Assembly (NCBI RefSeq): GCF_900105455.1
Contig: NZ_FNSF01000001.1
Span: 1,569,001-1,633,000, forward strand
Origin: Tenacibaculum sp. MAR_2009_124
GTDB lineage: Bacteria > Bacteroidota > Bacteroidia > Flavobacteriales > Flavobacteriaceae
DNA length: 64,000 nucleotides
Reading direction: 5' to 3'
The position numbers and the translations under genes were made by a program. Positions 31,806-41,975 of this stretch are shown piece by piece; within the stretch, counting starts at the first letter, position 1, and the number at the start of each line of letters is the position of its first letter. The notes beneath the pieces are model-generated. The model did no database searches. It was not told the origin of the DNA and saw only the letters and a list, made by a program, of their open reading frames with translations.

Positions 31806-32828
31806 CTAATATTCCTTTAATTCCTTAATTAATTCCTCCATCATAACGTCTGTAAAATCTAAATGAGTAACAATTCTTAATTTACCTTCACCCATAGAAA
31901 TCATTAAAACTCCATTCGCCTCCATTTTAGCTATAAAATCATTAGTGTTTATTCCTTCTTCTAAGTAAAAAATAACAATATTTGTTTCAATAGGTTCTAT
32001 TTTTCTAACATAAGAACAAGAACTTAATGCATCTCCTACTATTTTGGCTCTTTTATGGTCATCACTTAATCGTTCCACATTATTCTCCAAGGCATACAAA
32101 CCGGCAGCCGCCAAATATCCAGCTTGACGCATTCCTCCTCCGAATAACTTTCGCACTCGTAATGCCTTTTCCATATCTTTCTTATTTCCTATTAAAATAG
32201 AACCAACTGGTGCGCCTAAGCCTTTCGATAGACAAATAGATATGGTATCAAACAACTCACCATATTGTTTAGTAGTTTCGTTTTTAGCAACTAAAGCATT
32301 AAACAAACGTGCCCCATCTAAGTGATAGCCCAATTCATTTGATTTAGCAATCGAATGAATCTTTTTTAATTCATCAAAATCCCAACAAGCGCCCCCTCCT
32401 TTATTTGTTGTGTTTTCAATACAAACTAACCTATTAAATGGTGTATGAATATCATTTCTTCCTGTAACTAAACTAGTCAATTGATCAGCAGTAAACATTC
32501 CTCTATCACCATCAATTAAACAAGAAGTAACTCCTGAATTAAAAGCCGCTCCTCCTCCTTCATAATTATAAACATGAGCCCACTTATCACAAAACATTCT
32601 ATCACCAGGTTGCGTGTGTATTTTAATGGCTGCTTGATTCGCCATCGTTCCAGAAGGAAAAAACAGCGCATCTTCCATTCCGAATATTCTAGCAGCTTTT
32701 TCTTGTAGAGCATTTACTGTTGGATCAGACTTAAATACATCATCTCCAACTTCAGCAGACATCATAACCTCAAGCATTTCTGCTGAAGGTTTTGTAACCG
32801 TATCACTTATCAAATTAATTTTCCCCAA
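31806..32828 (-). CDS. Threonine aldolase family PLP enzyme (GntG/LtaE type)
   Basis: A 340-residue fold-type I PLP enzyme of the beta-eliminating lyase/threonine aldolase family, which cleaves L-threonine or L-allo-threonine to glycine and acetaldehyde. Motifs are LISDTVTKPSAEM at the start, DDVFKSDPTVNALQ, the histidine in WAHVYNYEGGG, the cofactor Asp in YHLDGARLFNA, and the Schiff-base Lys in ICLSKGLGAPVGS. Full length. Convergent with the sigma factor pair. Substrate preference cannot be read from sequence. Confidence 0.9.
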   Translation of the reverse strand: MGKINLISDTVTKPSAEMLEVMMSAEVGDDVFKSDPTVNALQEKAARIFGMEDALFFPSGTMANQAAIKIHTQPGDRMFCDKWAHVYNYEGGGAAFNSGVTSCLIDGDRGMFTADQLTSLVTGRNDIHTPFNRLVCIENTTNKGGGACWDFDELKKIHSIAKSNELGYHLDGARLFNALVAKNETTKQYGELFDTISICLSKGLGAPVGSILIGNKKDMEKALRVRKLFGGGMRQAGYLAAAGLYALENNVERLSDDHKRAKIVGDALSSCSYVRKIEPIETNIVIFYLEEGINTNDFIAKMEANGVLMISMGEGKLRIVTHLDFTDVMMEELIKELKEY

Positions 32829-32926
32829 AACAATAGTTATTTTTAAAAATTTAAATTATTTGATAAAGTTAAAGAAATTGTCATCGTTATTTTAATATCA
32901 TCATTCTTCAATATTAAATTTTAACT

Positions 32927-32934
32927 TATTTTTG
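32927..32934 (+). promoter_or_regulatory. TATTTTTG promoter box of prfB
   Basis: TATTTTTG ends eight bases before the prfB ATG, implying a 5' leader of only a few bases. Confidence 0.4.
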
Positions 32935-32942
32935 TTTCAATT

Positions 32943-34040
32943 ATGATTACACAAGAACAATTAAAAAATATATCTGATAGAGTTGAAAAGCTAAAAGGAT
33001 ATTTAGATATAGAAAAAAAGTTAATTGAAATTTCAAATGAAGAAGAGAAAACAGCGAACCCTGACTTTTGGAATCAGCCAAAAGAAGCTGAGGTCATAAT
33101 GAAATCACTTCGTTTAAAGAAAAAATGGGTTCAAGACTATAACGACATAGTTTCTTTAAATGATGACCTTCAAGTATTGTATGACTTTTTTAAAGAAGGA
33201 GATATTGAAGAAGAGGAATTAGTAGAACATCATGATAAAACGATAACGACTTTAGAAGATATTGAATTTAAAAACATGCTTTCTGAAGAAGGAGATAACT
33301 TAAGTGCGGTAATACAAATTACTGCTGGGGCTGGTGGAACTGAAAGTTGTGATTGGACAGAAATGTTAATGCGTATGTATACCATGTGGGCAGAAAAACA
33401 CGGGTACAAAATAAAAACATTGAACTATCAAGAAGGGGACGTAGCTGGTATTAAAACTGTTACTTTAGAATTAGAAGGAGATTTTGCATTTGGTTGGTTA
33501 AAAGGTGAAAATGGAGTTCATCGATTGGTAAGAATATCTCCATTTGACAGTAATGCTAAACGTCATACTTCGTTTTCTTCTGTATATGTATATCCTGTAG
33601 CAGATAATTCTATAGAAGTAGAGATTAACCCTGCCGATATTGAAATAACAACGGCTCGATCAAGTGGAGCTGGCGGGCAAAATGTAAATAAGGTTGAAAC
33701 CAAAGTACAGCTGCACCATAAACCAACAGGCATTCAAATACAATGTTCTATTTCTCGTTCTCAACATGACAACAGAGCTACTGCAATGCAAATGCTAAAA
33801 TCTCAATTATATGAAATAGAACTCCAAAAACGTTTAGCTGCTCGTGCCGATATTGAAGCTAATAAACTTAAAAACGAATGGGGAAGTCAAATTCGAAACT
33901 ACGTTATGCACCCTTATAAATTAGTTAAAGATGTAAGAACGGCTCATGAAACAGGAAATGTTGATGCCGTTATGAATGGAGAAATTAATTCATTTTTAAA
34001 ATCTTATTTAATGGCCATGGGGCAAAAAGAAAAAGATTAA
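32943..34040 (+). CDS. prfB: Peptide chain release factor 2
   Basis: A 365-residue class I release factor that ends translation at UAA and UGA. The peptidyl-transferase motif GAGGQNVNK lies at about residues 239-247, and the RF2-type recognition region is near [23 protein letters not shown]. The whole protein is in one frame: the place where many bacteria have the autoregulatory UGA frameshift ([11 protein letters not shown], residues 16-26) reads straight through. It is followed within two bases by a HAD gene and then arsC, probably one operon. Confidence 0.95.
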   Translation: MITQEQLKNISDRVEKLKGYLDIEKKLIEISNEEEKTANPDFWNQPKEAEVIMKSLRLKKKWVQDYNDIVSLNDDLQVLYDFFKEGDIEEEELVEHHDKTITTLEDIEFKNMLSEEGDNLSAVIQITAGAGGTESCDWTEMLMRMYTMWAEKHGYKIKTLNYQEGDVAGIKTVTLELEGDFAFGWLKGENGVHRLVRISPFDSNAKRHTSFSSVYVYPVADNSIEVEINPADIEITTARSSGAGGQNVNKVETKVQLHHKPTGIQIQCSISRSQHDNRATAMQMLKSQLYEIELQKRLAARADIEANKLKNEWGSQIRNYVMHPYKLVKDVRTAHETGNVDAVMNGEINSFLKSYLMAMGQKEKD

Positions 34041-34042
34041 AT

Positions 34043-34669
34043 ATGAATCAAACTATAGACACCATTATTTTCGATTTAGGAGGGGTACTCGTAGATTGGA
34101 ATCCTGTATACCTTTACAAAAAAGTTTTTAATACTCATGAAAAAGTAACTTGGTTTTTAGAAAATGTTTGTACTTCTGATTGGAATGTAGAACAAGATGG
34201 AGGAAGAACCATAGCAGAAGCCAACGCACAAAAAATAAAAGAATGTCCTGAATATAAAACTGAAATTTTAATGTTTTATGATAGATGGGAAGAAATGTTT
34301 TCAGGAAGTATTGAACAAATGGTCAAAATTCAGCAATATTTAATTCATCAAACAAACTACAAAGTTGTTGCCTTAACAAATTGGAGTGCTGAAACATGGG
34401 ATAGGGGCGTTGCCTTATTTCCTTTTTTAAAAGACTTTGATGAAGTGCTTGTTTCCGGAAAAGAAAACACTAGAAAACCCTTTGATGAAATTTATAAACT
34501 TGCATTAAAAAGATTTGAAATTGAAAATCCAGCAACTGCTGTTTTTGTTGATGATAATTTAAATAACGTACTTGCAGCTAGAAAAAATGGTTTACATGCC
34601 ATTCACTATAAAAGTACTCTTCAATACATTGAAGAGCTTCAAAAACTAAATATAAAAATAGGTCTTTAA
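34043..34669 (+). CDS. HAD superfamily hydrolase (subfamily IA)
   Basis: A 208-residue HAD phosphatase. Motif I is FDLGGVLVDWNP (Asp nucleophile; the second Asp is replaced by Gly-Gly as in YihX and haloacid-dehalogenase-like members). Motif II is ALTNWS, motif III is the Lys in SGKENTRKPFDEIY, and motif IV is VFVDDNLNNV. A small helical cap lies between motifs I and II. Substrate unknown; sugar phosphates are typical. It lies between prfB and arsC with 1-3 base gaps. Confidence 0.87.
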   Translation: MNQTIDTIIFDLGGVLVDWNPVYLYKKVFNTHEKVTWFLENVCTSDWNVEQDGGRTIAEANAQKIKECPEYKTEILMFYDRWEEMFSGSIEQMVKIQQYLIHQTNYKVVALTNWSAETWDRGVALFPFLKDFDEVLVSGKENTRKPFDEIYKLALKRFEIENPATAVFVDDNLNNVLAARKNGLHAIHYKSTLQYIEELQKLNIKIGL

Positions 34670-35011
34670 ATGATCAAAATATATCACAACAATAGATGTA
34701 GCAAATCCCGTTCAGGAGTTGCCGTTCTCGAAAATTCAGGAAAAGAATTCGAAATAGTTAAATATTTAGACAATGTTCCTACAATAAAAGAACTTTCTGA
34801 GATTATTAATTTACTCAACATCTCCCCTATTGAATTAGTAAGAAAAAACGAGAAAGTATGGAAGGAAAACTATAAGGGTAAAGACCTTTCCGATGAAGAA
34901 ATTATAAAAGCTATGGTCGAAAATCCTAAGTTAATAGAACGTCCCATAGTCATTAATGGAGATAAAGCTATTATTGGAAGGCCACCAGAGGCCATAAACG
35001 ATATTTTGTAA
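34670..35011 (+). CDS. Arsenate reductase (glutaredoxin-type) family protein
   Basis: A 113-residue ArsC/Spx-fold protein. The active-site region NNRCSKSRSGVAVLE carries the catalytic Cys at residue 10. LERP-like IERPIVINGDKAIIGRPPE holds the conserved Arg residues that bind the oxyanion. It starts directly after the HAD stop codon. True arsenate reduction or a general glutaredoxin-like activity are both possible, because no other ars genes are nearby. Confidence 0.87.
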   Translation: MIKIYHNNRCSKSRSGVAVLENSGKEFEIVKYLDNVPTIKELSEIINLLNISPIELVRKNEKVWKENYKGKDLSDEEIIKAMVENPKLIERPIVINGDKAIIGRPPEAINDIL

Positions 35012-35043
35012 TAACTATCCGTAATTTATTATAAATCGTACCT

Positions 35044-35125
35044 GTCAACCTAAACTTGTTTCAGGTTCTCATCATAAACCTTTATTTTATCTGATGATGA
35101 GATTCCGTAATAAATTCGGAATGAC
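35044..35125. repeat. REP-like nested palindrome, 82 bp
   Basis: The left arm starts GTCAACCTAAACTTG and the right arm, read on the other strand, starts GTCATTCCGAATTTA. Both end in TCTCATCA, so the whole element is an inverted repeat. Each arm is itself a hairpin: AACCT/AGGTT in the left and ATTCCG/CGGAAT in the right. The unit resembles the dispersed GTCATTCCGAACTTGTTTCG-type repeat of Flavobacteriia. Confidence 0.6.
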
Positions 35126-35182
35126 TGAGATAGTATGATTATGACGAATGGCGGGCAATTAAATTATATAAATTTACTTTCG

Positions 35183-35215
35183 AAAGCTCTCAAGTAATTG
35201 AGGGCTTTATTTTTT
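35183..35215 (+). terminator. Intrinsic terminator of the prfB-HAD-arsC unit
   Basis: AAAGCTCTCAA (35183-35193) and TTGAGGGCTTT (35198-35208) form an 11-bp stem with one G-T pair and a GTAA loop, followed by ATTTTTT. Confidence 0.75.
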
Positions 35216-35293
35216 AACAGTATTTTACAACTAAAAAATTAGTTCATGTCAATAGTATTTGTAACTTACCCTAGAAATCAAATACTTAACACT

Positions 35294-38116
35294 ATGAAAA
35301 AACTATTTTTCGCCATTTCTTTGGCAGCTTTTCTTGTGCTACCATCTCATGCTCAAGAACTAAAATCAAAAGCTTCTATAAAAAATAAACTTGCGTCACT
35401 CAAAATACCTACTGATCCGAGTGTAAAAATTGGTAAGTTATCAAATGGAATCACCTATTACATCAAAAAAAATTCAAAACCCGAAAATAAAGTTGAACTT
35501 CGTTTAGTGGTGAATGCGGGATCTATTTTAGAAGATGAAGATCAATTAGGTTTGGCTCACTTTATGGAGCATATGAACTTTAACGGTACCAAAAACTTCA
35601 AGAAAAACGACCTAATAGATTATTTACAATCTATAGGTGTTAAGTTTGGTGCTCATTTAAATGCCTATACTGGCTTTGACGAAACTGTTTATATTCTGCC
35701 AATTCCAAGTGATGATGAGGCTAAATTGGAAAAAGGGTTTCAAATTATTGAAGATTGGGCTCATGGTGCTCTTTTAACTGGAAAAGATATTGATGAAGAG
35801 CGTGGTGTTATTTTAGAAGAATATCGTTCGCGAAGAGGAGCTGATAGTAGAATGCTTGAAAAGTATCTACCTATTGTAATGCATGGTTCGAAATATGCCG
35901 ATCGCCTTCCTATTGGTACCGAAGAGAATATTAAAAACTTCAAACATGAAAGCTTACGTCAATTTTATAAAGATTGGTATCGTCCAGATTTAATGGCTGT
36001 TGTGGCTGTTGGTGACGTAGATGTTACTACTCTAGAAGAAAAAATAAAAAGTCATTTTGGAAAAATTCCAGCCGTAACAAACCCTAGAAAAAGAAAAGTT
36101 TCTCCATTGAAAAATCATCAAGAAACTTTTATTAGTATTGAATCTGATAAAGAAGCTCCTTTTTCAAGAGTTCAATTAATGTACAAAGATCATGACCAAG
36201 CCACTCCAATGGTTACTGTAAATGATTATAGAAACTCTATTGTTAAGTCTTTGTTCAGTCAAATGATTAATAATAGGTTGAGTGAATTAAGAAATAGTGA
36301 AAATCCGCCTTTTGTTTATGGATTCAGTTTCCATGGTGGTACTTGGGCCAGAGGAAAAAATGCCTATCAATCAATGGCTGGTACAAGTGCTGATGGTCAA
36401 TTAGAAGGTTTACAGGCTTTATTAGACGAGAGTGAAAGAGTAAAACGACATGGATTTCAATCTGGAGAACTCGAGAGAGCAAAAAAGAATGTTATTGCCA
36501 GAATGGAAAAAACATTTAAAGATAAAGACAAAAGAGAATCCAAACGTATTGTTACTGAGTATATAAACAATTACTTAGAAAAAGAACCTATTCCAAGTAT
36601 CGATTGGGAATATAAAATTCATATGGGCTTGCTTCCTTCTATCAAACTTAAGGAAATAAATAAATTAATCAACAGCTATCTTCATGACGATAACCGCGTT
36701 GTAGTTATTACAGGTCCAGAAAAAACTGTAACAAAAGAGCAAGTTACCAAGGCATTAAACAACGTTAAAATTAAAGAATTAAAGCCTTATGAAGACAAAG
36801 TCGTTGCTTCAACTTTAATCACAAAACCAATTACTTCTGGATCGGTAGTTTCAAGTCAAAAAAATGATAAACTTGGAACCACTACATTAATCTTAAGCAA
36901 CGGTGCTAAGGTTATTTACAAAAAAACCGATTTTAAAAATGATGAAATTCTATTCGAAGCTTTTAGTTTCGGAGGGACTTCATTATATTCCAATGAAGAT
37001 CTAAAAGCAACAACCTTCGCCAATGGAGGACTCTTCGAAGCTGGAATTAACGGTTATTCTAAAAACGACTTATCGAAAATGATGTCTGGTAAAATAGTAA
37101 ATGTCCGACCATATATTCGAGGCCTAAGTGAAGGGTTTCGTGGTACAGTAGCTCCAAAATATACAGAAGAACTCTGTCAGATGGTACACTTATATTTTAC
37201 AGCTTTAAATAAAGACGAAAAGGCTTTTAAATCTTACGTTACCAAGCAAAAGAGTTTTTTAGGAAACTTGCTAGCGAGTCCTAATTTCTTCTTTCAAAAA
37301 GAAATGGGTGAATTTATGAATAATGGAAACCCAAGGTACTCTGGTTTTCCATCTCCTGAGGCCTACGAAAAAGCAGATTACAATCTTGCTTATAAAAAAT
37401 ATCACGAACGTTTTGCTGATGCAGGAGATTTCAATTTCTATTTTGTAGGGAATGTTGACGAAAAACAAATCAAAGAATTGTCAGAAAAGTATTTAGCTAG
37501 TTTAGCTGGTAAAAATTCAAATGAAAAATACAAAGTTCATGATTTTAGGCCTATTTCTGGTTCTCACTCAAAGACTTTTGTAAAAGGTAAAGATCCTAAG
37601 AGTAACGTTAGAATTACCTATCAAGGAGAAGCTGATTATAATGAAAAAGAAGCTTTAGCTTTTACACTGTTAGGAGATGTTATTGGTATTAAATTAACAG
37701 AAAAGCTTCGTGAAAAAGAAGGAGGTGTATACTCTTCGAGAACTCGTGGACGCATTTCAAAATTACCATACGGAAAATACAATATGACAATATCTTTCCC
37801 TTGTGCTCCTGAAAATGTGGAGAAATTAAAAACAATATCTGTTGATCATGTGGCTGAAATAGTAAAGAACGGTCCCACTGCTGAAGACTTAATGAAAGCT
37901 CAAAAAGGAATGATTAATGATCATAAGGAAGATTTAAAGAAGAATCGTTTCTGGTTATCAACTTTGAAAAATATGGATTATATGAATAATGATAAATCAG
38001 ATCCCTTCACTTTTGAGGATCGTGTAAATTCTTTAACCGTTAAAGATTTACAAAATATTGCAACAAAATATCTAGCAAATGGTTACATACTTGGGGTATT
38101 AAACCCAGAGAAATAG
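35294..38116 (+). CDS. M16 family zinc metallopeptidase
   Basis: A secreted two-half insulinase/pitrilysin-type protease of about 940 residues. The start is put at ATG 35294, giving the signal peptide MKKLFFAISLAAFLVLPSHAQ; a further ATG at 35246 would add 16 residues before it. The inverted zinc motif HFMEH lies at about 89-93, with the third ligand Glu roughly 77 residues later in GVILEEYRSR. A second, inactive M16 half with LREKEGGVYSSRTRG closes the chamber. Role: degradation of peptides in the periplasm. Monocistronic with its own terminator. Confidence 0.92.
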   Translation: MKKLFFAISLAAFLVLPSHAQELKSKASIKNKLASLKIPTDPSVKIGKLSNGITYYIKKNSKPENKVELRLVVNAGSILEDEDQLGLAHFMEHMNFNGTKNFKKNDLIDYLQSIGVKFGAHLNAYTGFDETVYILPIPSDDEAKLEKGFQIIEDWAHGALLTGKDIDEERGVILEEYRSRRGADSRMLEKYLPIVMHGSKYADRLPIGTEENIKNFKHESLRQFYKDWYRPDLMAVVAVGDVDVTTLEEKIKSHFGKIPAVTNPRKRKVSPLKNHQETFISIESDKEAPFSRVQLMYKDHDQATPMVTVNDYRNSIVKSLFSQMINNRLSELRNSENPPFVYGFSFHGGTWARGKNAYQSMAGTSADGQLEGLQALLDESERVKRHGFQSGELERAKKNVIARMEKTFKDKDKRESKRIVTEYINNYLEKEPIPSIDWEYKIHMGLLPSIKLKEINKLINSYLHDDNRVVVITGPEKTVTKEQVTKALNNVKIKELKPYEDKVVASTLITKPITSGSVVSSQKNDKLGTTTLILSNGAKVIYKKTDFKNDEILFEAFSFGGTSLYSNEDLKATTFANGGLFEAGINGYSKNDLSKMMSGKIVNVRPYIRGLSEGFRGTVAPKYTEELCQMVHLYFTALNKDEKAFKSYVTKQKSFLGNLLASPNFFFQKEMGEFMNNGNPRYSGFPSPEAYEKADYNLAYKKYHERFADAGDFNFYFVGNVDEKQIKELSEKYLASLAGKNSNEKYKVHDFRPISGSHSKTFVKGKDPKSNVRITYQGEADYNEKEALAFTLLGDVIGIKLTEKLREKEGGVYSSRTRGRISKLPYGKYNMTISFPCAPENVEKLKTISVDHVAEIVKNGPTAEDLMKAQKGMINDHKEDLKKNRFWLSTLKNMDYMNNDKSDPFTFEDRVNSLTVKDLQNIATKYLANGYILGVLNPEK

Positions 38117-38139
38117 GTAGATTTAATATAAATTAAAAA

Positions 38140-38172
38140 CCGTCCAAGACATATGTCTTGGACGGCTTTTTG
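38140..38172 (+). terminator. Intrinsic terminator, 26-base perfect palindrome
   Basis: CCGTCCAAGACAT and ATGTCTTGGACGG (38140-38165) are perfectly self-complementary with no spacer, followed by CTTTTT. It serves the M16 gene and, by its symmetry, may also slow the convergent gene. Confidence 0.8.
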
Positions 38173-38197
38173 ATTTTAAACTTATATTCTTTAAAAC

Positions 38198-38848
38198 TTA
38201 TAAAAGAACTGAAACTCCAAATATCAAACTAGAAGAACTTAGATTAAACCCGAAATCACGATTTACATACTTAGTTGCATTTTCATCATTCTTTTCTGAT
38301 GAATGATTATACCTTAACGCTCCAAAGTTCATTTCTAATAAAACATTCTTAGATAAACTATAGTTTATACCAGGTCTTAAACTTACTCCATAAGATCTCC
38401 TATCATTCCCGTAAGTCATGTTTCCAAACTGGTCATAATTATTTGCTTCTGTATAACTAAATGATGTTTCTCCTTGAAGATGTAAAGCAAATTTAGATGT
38501 TACAGGAAAGAACTTTTTAATATAAGGAGCAATAGAATATGTATTTGAAGAATCATCCGAATTATAATAACCATTGTATTCGTTTTCTGAGTAACCATAT
38601 CCTAGGCTTAATCCTAAAACTAAATTATTACTTATAGCATACCCTAATTTGGGAGATATACTAAAACTAAATCTCTCCAAATTATTGGGGTTAGGTGAAT
38701 CCGTAACTTCATTAGTTACCGAATTTATAGAAAAGTCCCCTTCCAGCATCCAAGTTCCTTTTTTAATATTAAATTTTTGTTTTTCATTTTGACCAACAGT
38801 AATTGCAGTAACAAATAATAATAATAGTAGTGTAAATTTTGTTTTCAT
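38198..38848 (-). CDS. Outer-membrane beta-barrel protein (OmpW/opacity-like)
   Basis: About 216 residues from ATG 38848, chosen because it gives a clean signal peptide (MKTKFTLLLLLFVTAITVGQ); an upstream ATG would add 20 non-signal residues. The mature part alternates short amphipathic strands, such as KGTWMLEGDFSINSV, FSISPKLGYAISNNLVLGLSLGYGYS and RSYGVSLRPGINYSLSKNVLLEM. It ends with LIFGVSVLL, a typical barrel closure. Likely an eight-stranded porin-like barrel; function unknown. Confidence 0.75.
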   Translation of the reverse strand: MKTKFTLLLLLFVTAITVGQNEKQKFNIKKGTWMLEGDFSINSVTNEVTDSPNPNNLERFSFSISPKLGYAISNNLVLGLSLGYGYSENEYNGYYNSDDSSNTYSIAPYIKKFFPVTSKFALHLQGETSFSYTEANNYDQFGNMTYGNDRRSYGVSLRPGINYSLSKNVLLEMNFGALRYNHSSEKNDENATKYVNRDFGFNLSSSSLIFGVSVLL

Positions 38849-38952
38849 TTTAAAAATTGAGTTTAATTTATGACTCAAAATGGTACAAATTTTATACCAA
38901 CAAACCATCAGATATTAGTTTTAACACTTATCGAAAAGTTAAATATTTCCAT

Positions 38953-38980
38953 AAAAAAAGCAAGCTAATTACAGCTTGCT
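38953..38980 (-). terminator. Intrinsic terminator of the decarboxylase-glycosyltransferase unit
   Basis: GCAAGCT (38960-38966) and AGCTTGC (38973-38979) pair, and on the minus strand seven Ts follow. It lies 30 bases beyond the stop of the UDP-sugar decarboxylase gene. Confidence 0.7.
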
Positions 38981-39009
38981 CACAGTCAATAAAATATGTT
39001 TAGTCTGAC

Positions 39010-39999
39010 TTATTCCTTTAAAACATTATCAAAATAAGTAATTACCTTCTTTAAACCTTCTTCCAAACCAACAACTGGTTTCCAATCATTTAATATATTT
39101 TCTGCCAAGGTAATATCAGGTTTTCGCTGCATTGGATCATCCTCTGGTAAAGGTTTATAAATAATCTTAGATGATGAATTTGTTAATCGGATAATTTCAT
39201 TGGCCAGTTGACCTATTGAAAACTCCAAAGGATTTCCAATATTTACTGGTCCGATAATATTCTCCGCTGTATTCATCATACGAATCATTCCTTCAATTAA
39301 ATCATCCACATACTGAAAACTTCGTGTTTGAGAACCATCTCCATATATAGTAATATCCTCTCCTTTTAAAGCCTGAACAATAAAATTTGAAATAACTCTA
39401 CCATCGTTTGTATTCATTCTGGTGCCGTAAGTATTAAAAATTCGTATGATTTTTATACGAACATTATTTTGCTTATGATAATTGATGAAAAGTGATTCTG
39501 CACATCTCTTTCCTTCATCATAACACGAACGTAAACCAATTGGATTCACATGCCCCCAATAACTTTCCGGTTGTGGATGAATTTTAGGGTCACCGTAAAC
39601 TTCACTAGTAGAGGCCTGTAGAATTTTCGCATTTACCCTTTTTGCTAAACCTAACATATTTGTTGCACCAACTACTGATGTTTTAATTGTTTTAATTGGA
39701 TCATGTTGGTAATGTATTGGTGATGCTGGGCAAGCTAAATTATATATTTCGTCAATTTCAGCATAATAAGGTTCTGTAACATCATGACGAACTAATTCGA
39801 AAAAAGGATTATCCATTAAATGAATTATATTCTTTTTACTTCCAGTAAAGTAATTGTCCAAACAAATTACCTCGTTTCCCTCATTCAATAATCGTTCGCA
39901 CAAATGGGAACCTATAAAACCTGCACCTCCAGTAACTAATATTTTTTTCAATGTAGAATTATTTTCATCAAAAATAAGAACTTCATTGGAATCTATCAA
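39010..39999 (-). CDS. UDP-glucuronate decarboxylase-like SDR (UXS type)
   Basis: A 329-residue extended SDR. The NAD motif [10 protein letters not shown] lies at 24-33, catalytic Thr/Ser is near STSEVYGDP, and the Tyr160-Lys164 pair is in [37 protein letters not shown] and [11 protein letters not shown] are typical of UDP-xylose synthases. Product would be UDP-xylose for surface polysaccharide. A GT2 gene lies upstream (46-base gap), consistent with a glycan function. An N-terminal extension of about 17 residues precedes the Rossmann fold. Confidence 0.88.
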   Translation of the reverse strand: MIDSNEVLIFDENNSTLKKILVTGGAGFIGSHLCERLLNEGNEVICLDNYFTGSKKNIIHLMDNPFFELVRHDVTEPYYAEIDEIYNLACPASPIHYQHDPIKTIKTSVVGATNMLGLAKRVNAKILQASTSEVYGDPKIHPQPESYWGHVNPIGLRSCYDEGKRCAESLFINYHKQNNVRIKIIRIFNTYGTRMNTNDGRVISNFIVQALKGEDITIYGDGSQTRSFQYVDDLIEGMIRMMNTAENIIGPVNIGNPLEFSIGQLANEIIRLTNSSSKIIYKPLPEDDPMQRKPDITLAENILNDWKPVVGLEEGLKKVITYFDNVLKE

Positions 40000-40045
40000 T
40001 TATCACCAATTAAATATCTCTTAAAGAAAAAGTAATTTAATACGA

Positions 40046-41053
40046 CTAATTTTTCTTAAAAAAGTAATTCGGATATTGTTTTTCAGGTTCTCTTTTCAAT
40101 AAACGTATATAAAAAGAAGATTTTAAGAAGGCAATACCATACCCAAAAAATTGAATAAAAACTGCGTAGACTGACCATAACCCCACCTTTAAACTTTTAT
40201 TTAATATTGTAGAATGAAAAAGTAATAAGGTTAAGTATGATAGCAATGGGGTTACAAACCATATATTTTTAAAAACAGCCGCACTAAGCAACGATACCAG
40301 AGTAAATAAAACGAATAAGGTAGGAAACCAAAATGTTATTTTTTTCGTTTTTGGATGCCAAGCTGTTAGAATAGGTCGAACCGTTCCAAACTTTTTAACC
40401 TGAGTATAAAATTTATCCCAAGAAATTCTTCTTTTATGAAATACATGTGCATCTGGTAAAAATGCTGTCTCAAAACCAGCTTTTTCAATTCTCCTCGATA
40501 AATCAGGATCTTCACCTGGATGAATTCTTGCAAAACCTTTCGTTTTTTCAAAAGCTTCTTTAGAAATTCCCATGTTGAAACTACGCGGTTCAAATTTTTG
40601 AATTTTACTTTTCCCTCCTCTTATACCTCCAGTCGTAAAAAAAGAAGTCATAACATAATTAATTGCTTTCTGAAGTGTCGTAAAGCTTTCGTGAGCTGTA
40701 TCTGCTCCTCCAAAACAATCTGTATATGATTTATTTAAAAACTCATGTATTCTTCTTAAATAGTGCGAAGGTAAAATAACATCTGAATCTAAAATGATAT
40801 AATAACTTCCTGAAGCCTTCCTCATTCCATAATTTCTTGAATCTCCTGGTCCAGAATTCGGTTTATATAGATAGTTTATATTTAAATTATTGTATTTTCT
40901 CACCACTTCTTCAGAAGATTCTTCAGATCCGTCTTCTACAATAACAATTTCATAATCCTCCTTATAATCTTGTTTTGTTAGACTTTCTAACAATTCATCT
41001 ATTTCATTTGGCCTATTATATACAGGAACGACAATTGATAAATACAAACTCAT
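40046..41053 (-). CDS. Glycosyltransferase family 2, membrane-associated
   Basis: A 335-residue GT-A fold transferase. The N-terminal catalytic domain starts SIVVPVYNRPNEIDELL and has VEDGSEE, the DxD motif in YIILDSDVILP, and a later HPGEDPDLSRRIEKAG acceptor motif (ED). Hydrophobic segments near 235-300 anchor it at the inner membrane. It probably adds a sugar to a lipid-linked or surface glycan. It sits five bases after DUF3050 and upstream of the UDP-sugar decarboxylase. Confidence 0.88.
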   Translation of the reverse strand: MSLYLSIVVPVYNRPNEIDELLESLTKQDYKEDYEIVIVEDGSEESSEEVVRKYNNLNINYLYKPNSGPGDSRNYGMRKASGSYYIILDSDVILPSHYLRRIHEFLNKSYTDCFGGADTAHESFTTLQKAINYVMTSFFTTGGIRGGKSKIQKFEPRSFNMGISKEAFEKTKGFARIHPGEDPDLSRRIEKAGFETAFLPDAHVFHKRRISWDKFYTQVKKFGTVRPILTAWHPKTKKITFWFPTLFVLFTLVSLLSAAVFKNIWFVTPLLSYLTLLLFHSTILNKSLKVGLWSVYAVFIQFFGYGIAFLKSSFYIRLLKREPEKQYPNYFFKKN

Positions 41054-41057
41054 ATTT

Positions 41058-41846
41058 TTAAATTAAAACTGCTTTTCTATTCTTAGTCAATTTCCTTTCT
41101 ATCCCATTCCAAAGATTTACTCTCTTCTCTAAAGATGCTTTCGCATAATATAAAACGTCATTCCATTTCTGTTCATCATCACCACATAATTCTTCAATCA
41201 TCTGTAATGATAATGGGCCATGCTCATCTCCATCGAGTTCTATATGTCTGTTTAAATAATAAGAGAGTTTAGCATAATCCACTTTCTCTTTTTCCTCGGT
41301 ATTTTTAACTATTTCTAAAAACATATCAGGGATTACATCTTCTCGACCAAAAGTAAAACTAGAAGCGATAATATGGGCTTGTTTAGTATTTATAACTTCA
41401 AATGTAAACAAGACAAACTCTTTAGTTTCTTCGGCAATATCTAATGTGTTTATAATACTACTTACATCTTCTCCATCGATAACTCTAGATATAAATAAAG
41501 CAATTTCTTTCGTATCAGCCTTTGTTTGATTCATGGCATCAACATACATTTCGAAATGGCTTTTAGGTTCTCCTAATTCATTTACATCTGTTTCTTCTCC
41601 TAATACAATCTCATTAATAAATCTCGCTGTTTTTGGGTTTACAACTGGAACCCATGGTAAGTTTAAACACGTTAATTCTTGCTGTAATGCTTTTAATAAC
41701 GACATAAAATCCCACACTGCAAAAACATGTTCTTGCATAAACAAACGGACATCTTCAATATCATTTAACGACTTGTATAATTGATGCTCTTTTAATTGAG
41801 TTCTTAATGTCGATAACTCCTTCTCTATTAATGTTATTTTACTCAT
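41058..41846 (-). CDS. DUF3050 domain protein (heme-oxygenase-like fold)
   Basis: A 262-residue soluble, all-helical protein matching DUF3050. The pattern includes [39 protein letters not shown] in the first third, FEMYVDAM, a middle [11 protein letters not shown], and [18 protein letters not shown] near the end. The histidines and acidic residues in [10 protein letters not shown] resemble those of heme-oxygenase-like di-iron proteins. No reaction is known. It is the first gene of the glycosyltransferase unit. Confidence 0.85.
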   Translation of the reverse strand: MSKITLIEKELSTLRTQLKEHQLYKSLNDIEDVRLFMQEHVFAVWDFMSLLKALQQELTCLNLPWVPVVNPKTARFINEIVLGEETDVNELGEPKSHFEMYVDAMNQTKADTKEIALFISRVIDGEDVSSIINTLDIAEETKEFVLFTFEVINTKQAHIIASSFTFGREDVIPDMFLEIVKNTEEKEKVDYAKLSYYLNRHIELDGDEHGPLSLQMIEELCGDDEQKWNDVLYYAKASLEKRVNLWNGIERKLTKNRKAVLI

Positions 41847-41975
41847 TCTTGTGTTAAAATATGTAATAATTTAATTCTATCTAATTCTAAATGAAAATTA
41901 GCTTTTTCAACTGAGATCAATCATTAAACCATCAATTTCTGTCGAGTTTTTCTCTTATTTAGATAGATTCAAATA

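Noticed and set aside
35012..35245. Repeat-rich gap considered as a CRISPR fragment
   Set aside because: It is one inverted repeat plus a terminator; there are no regularly spaced direct repeats. No CRISPR array or cas gene was seen anywhere in the window.
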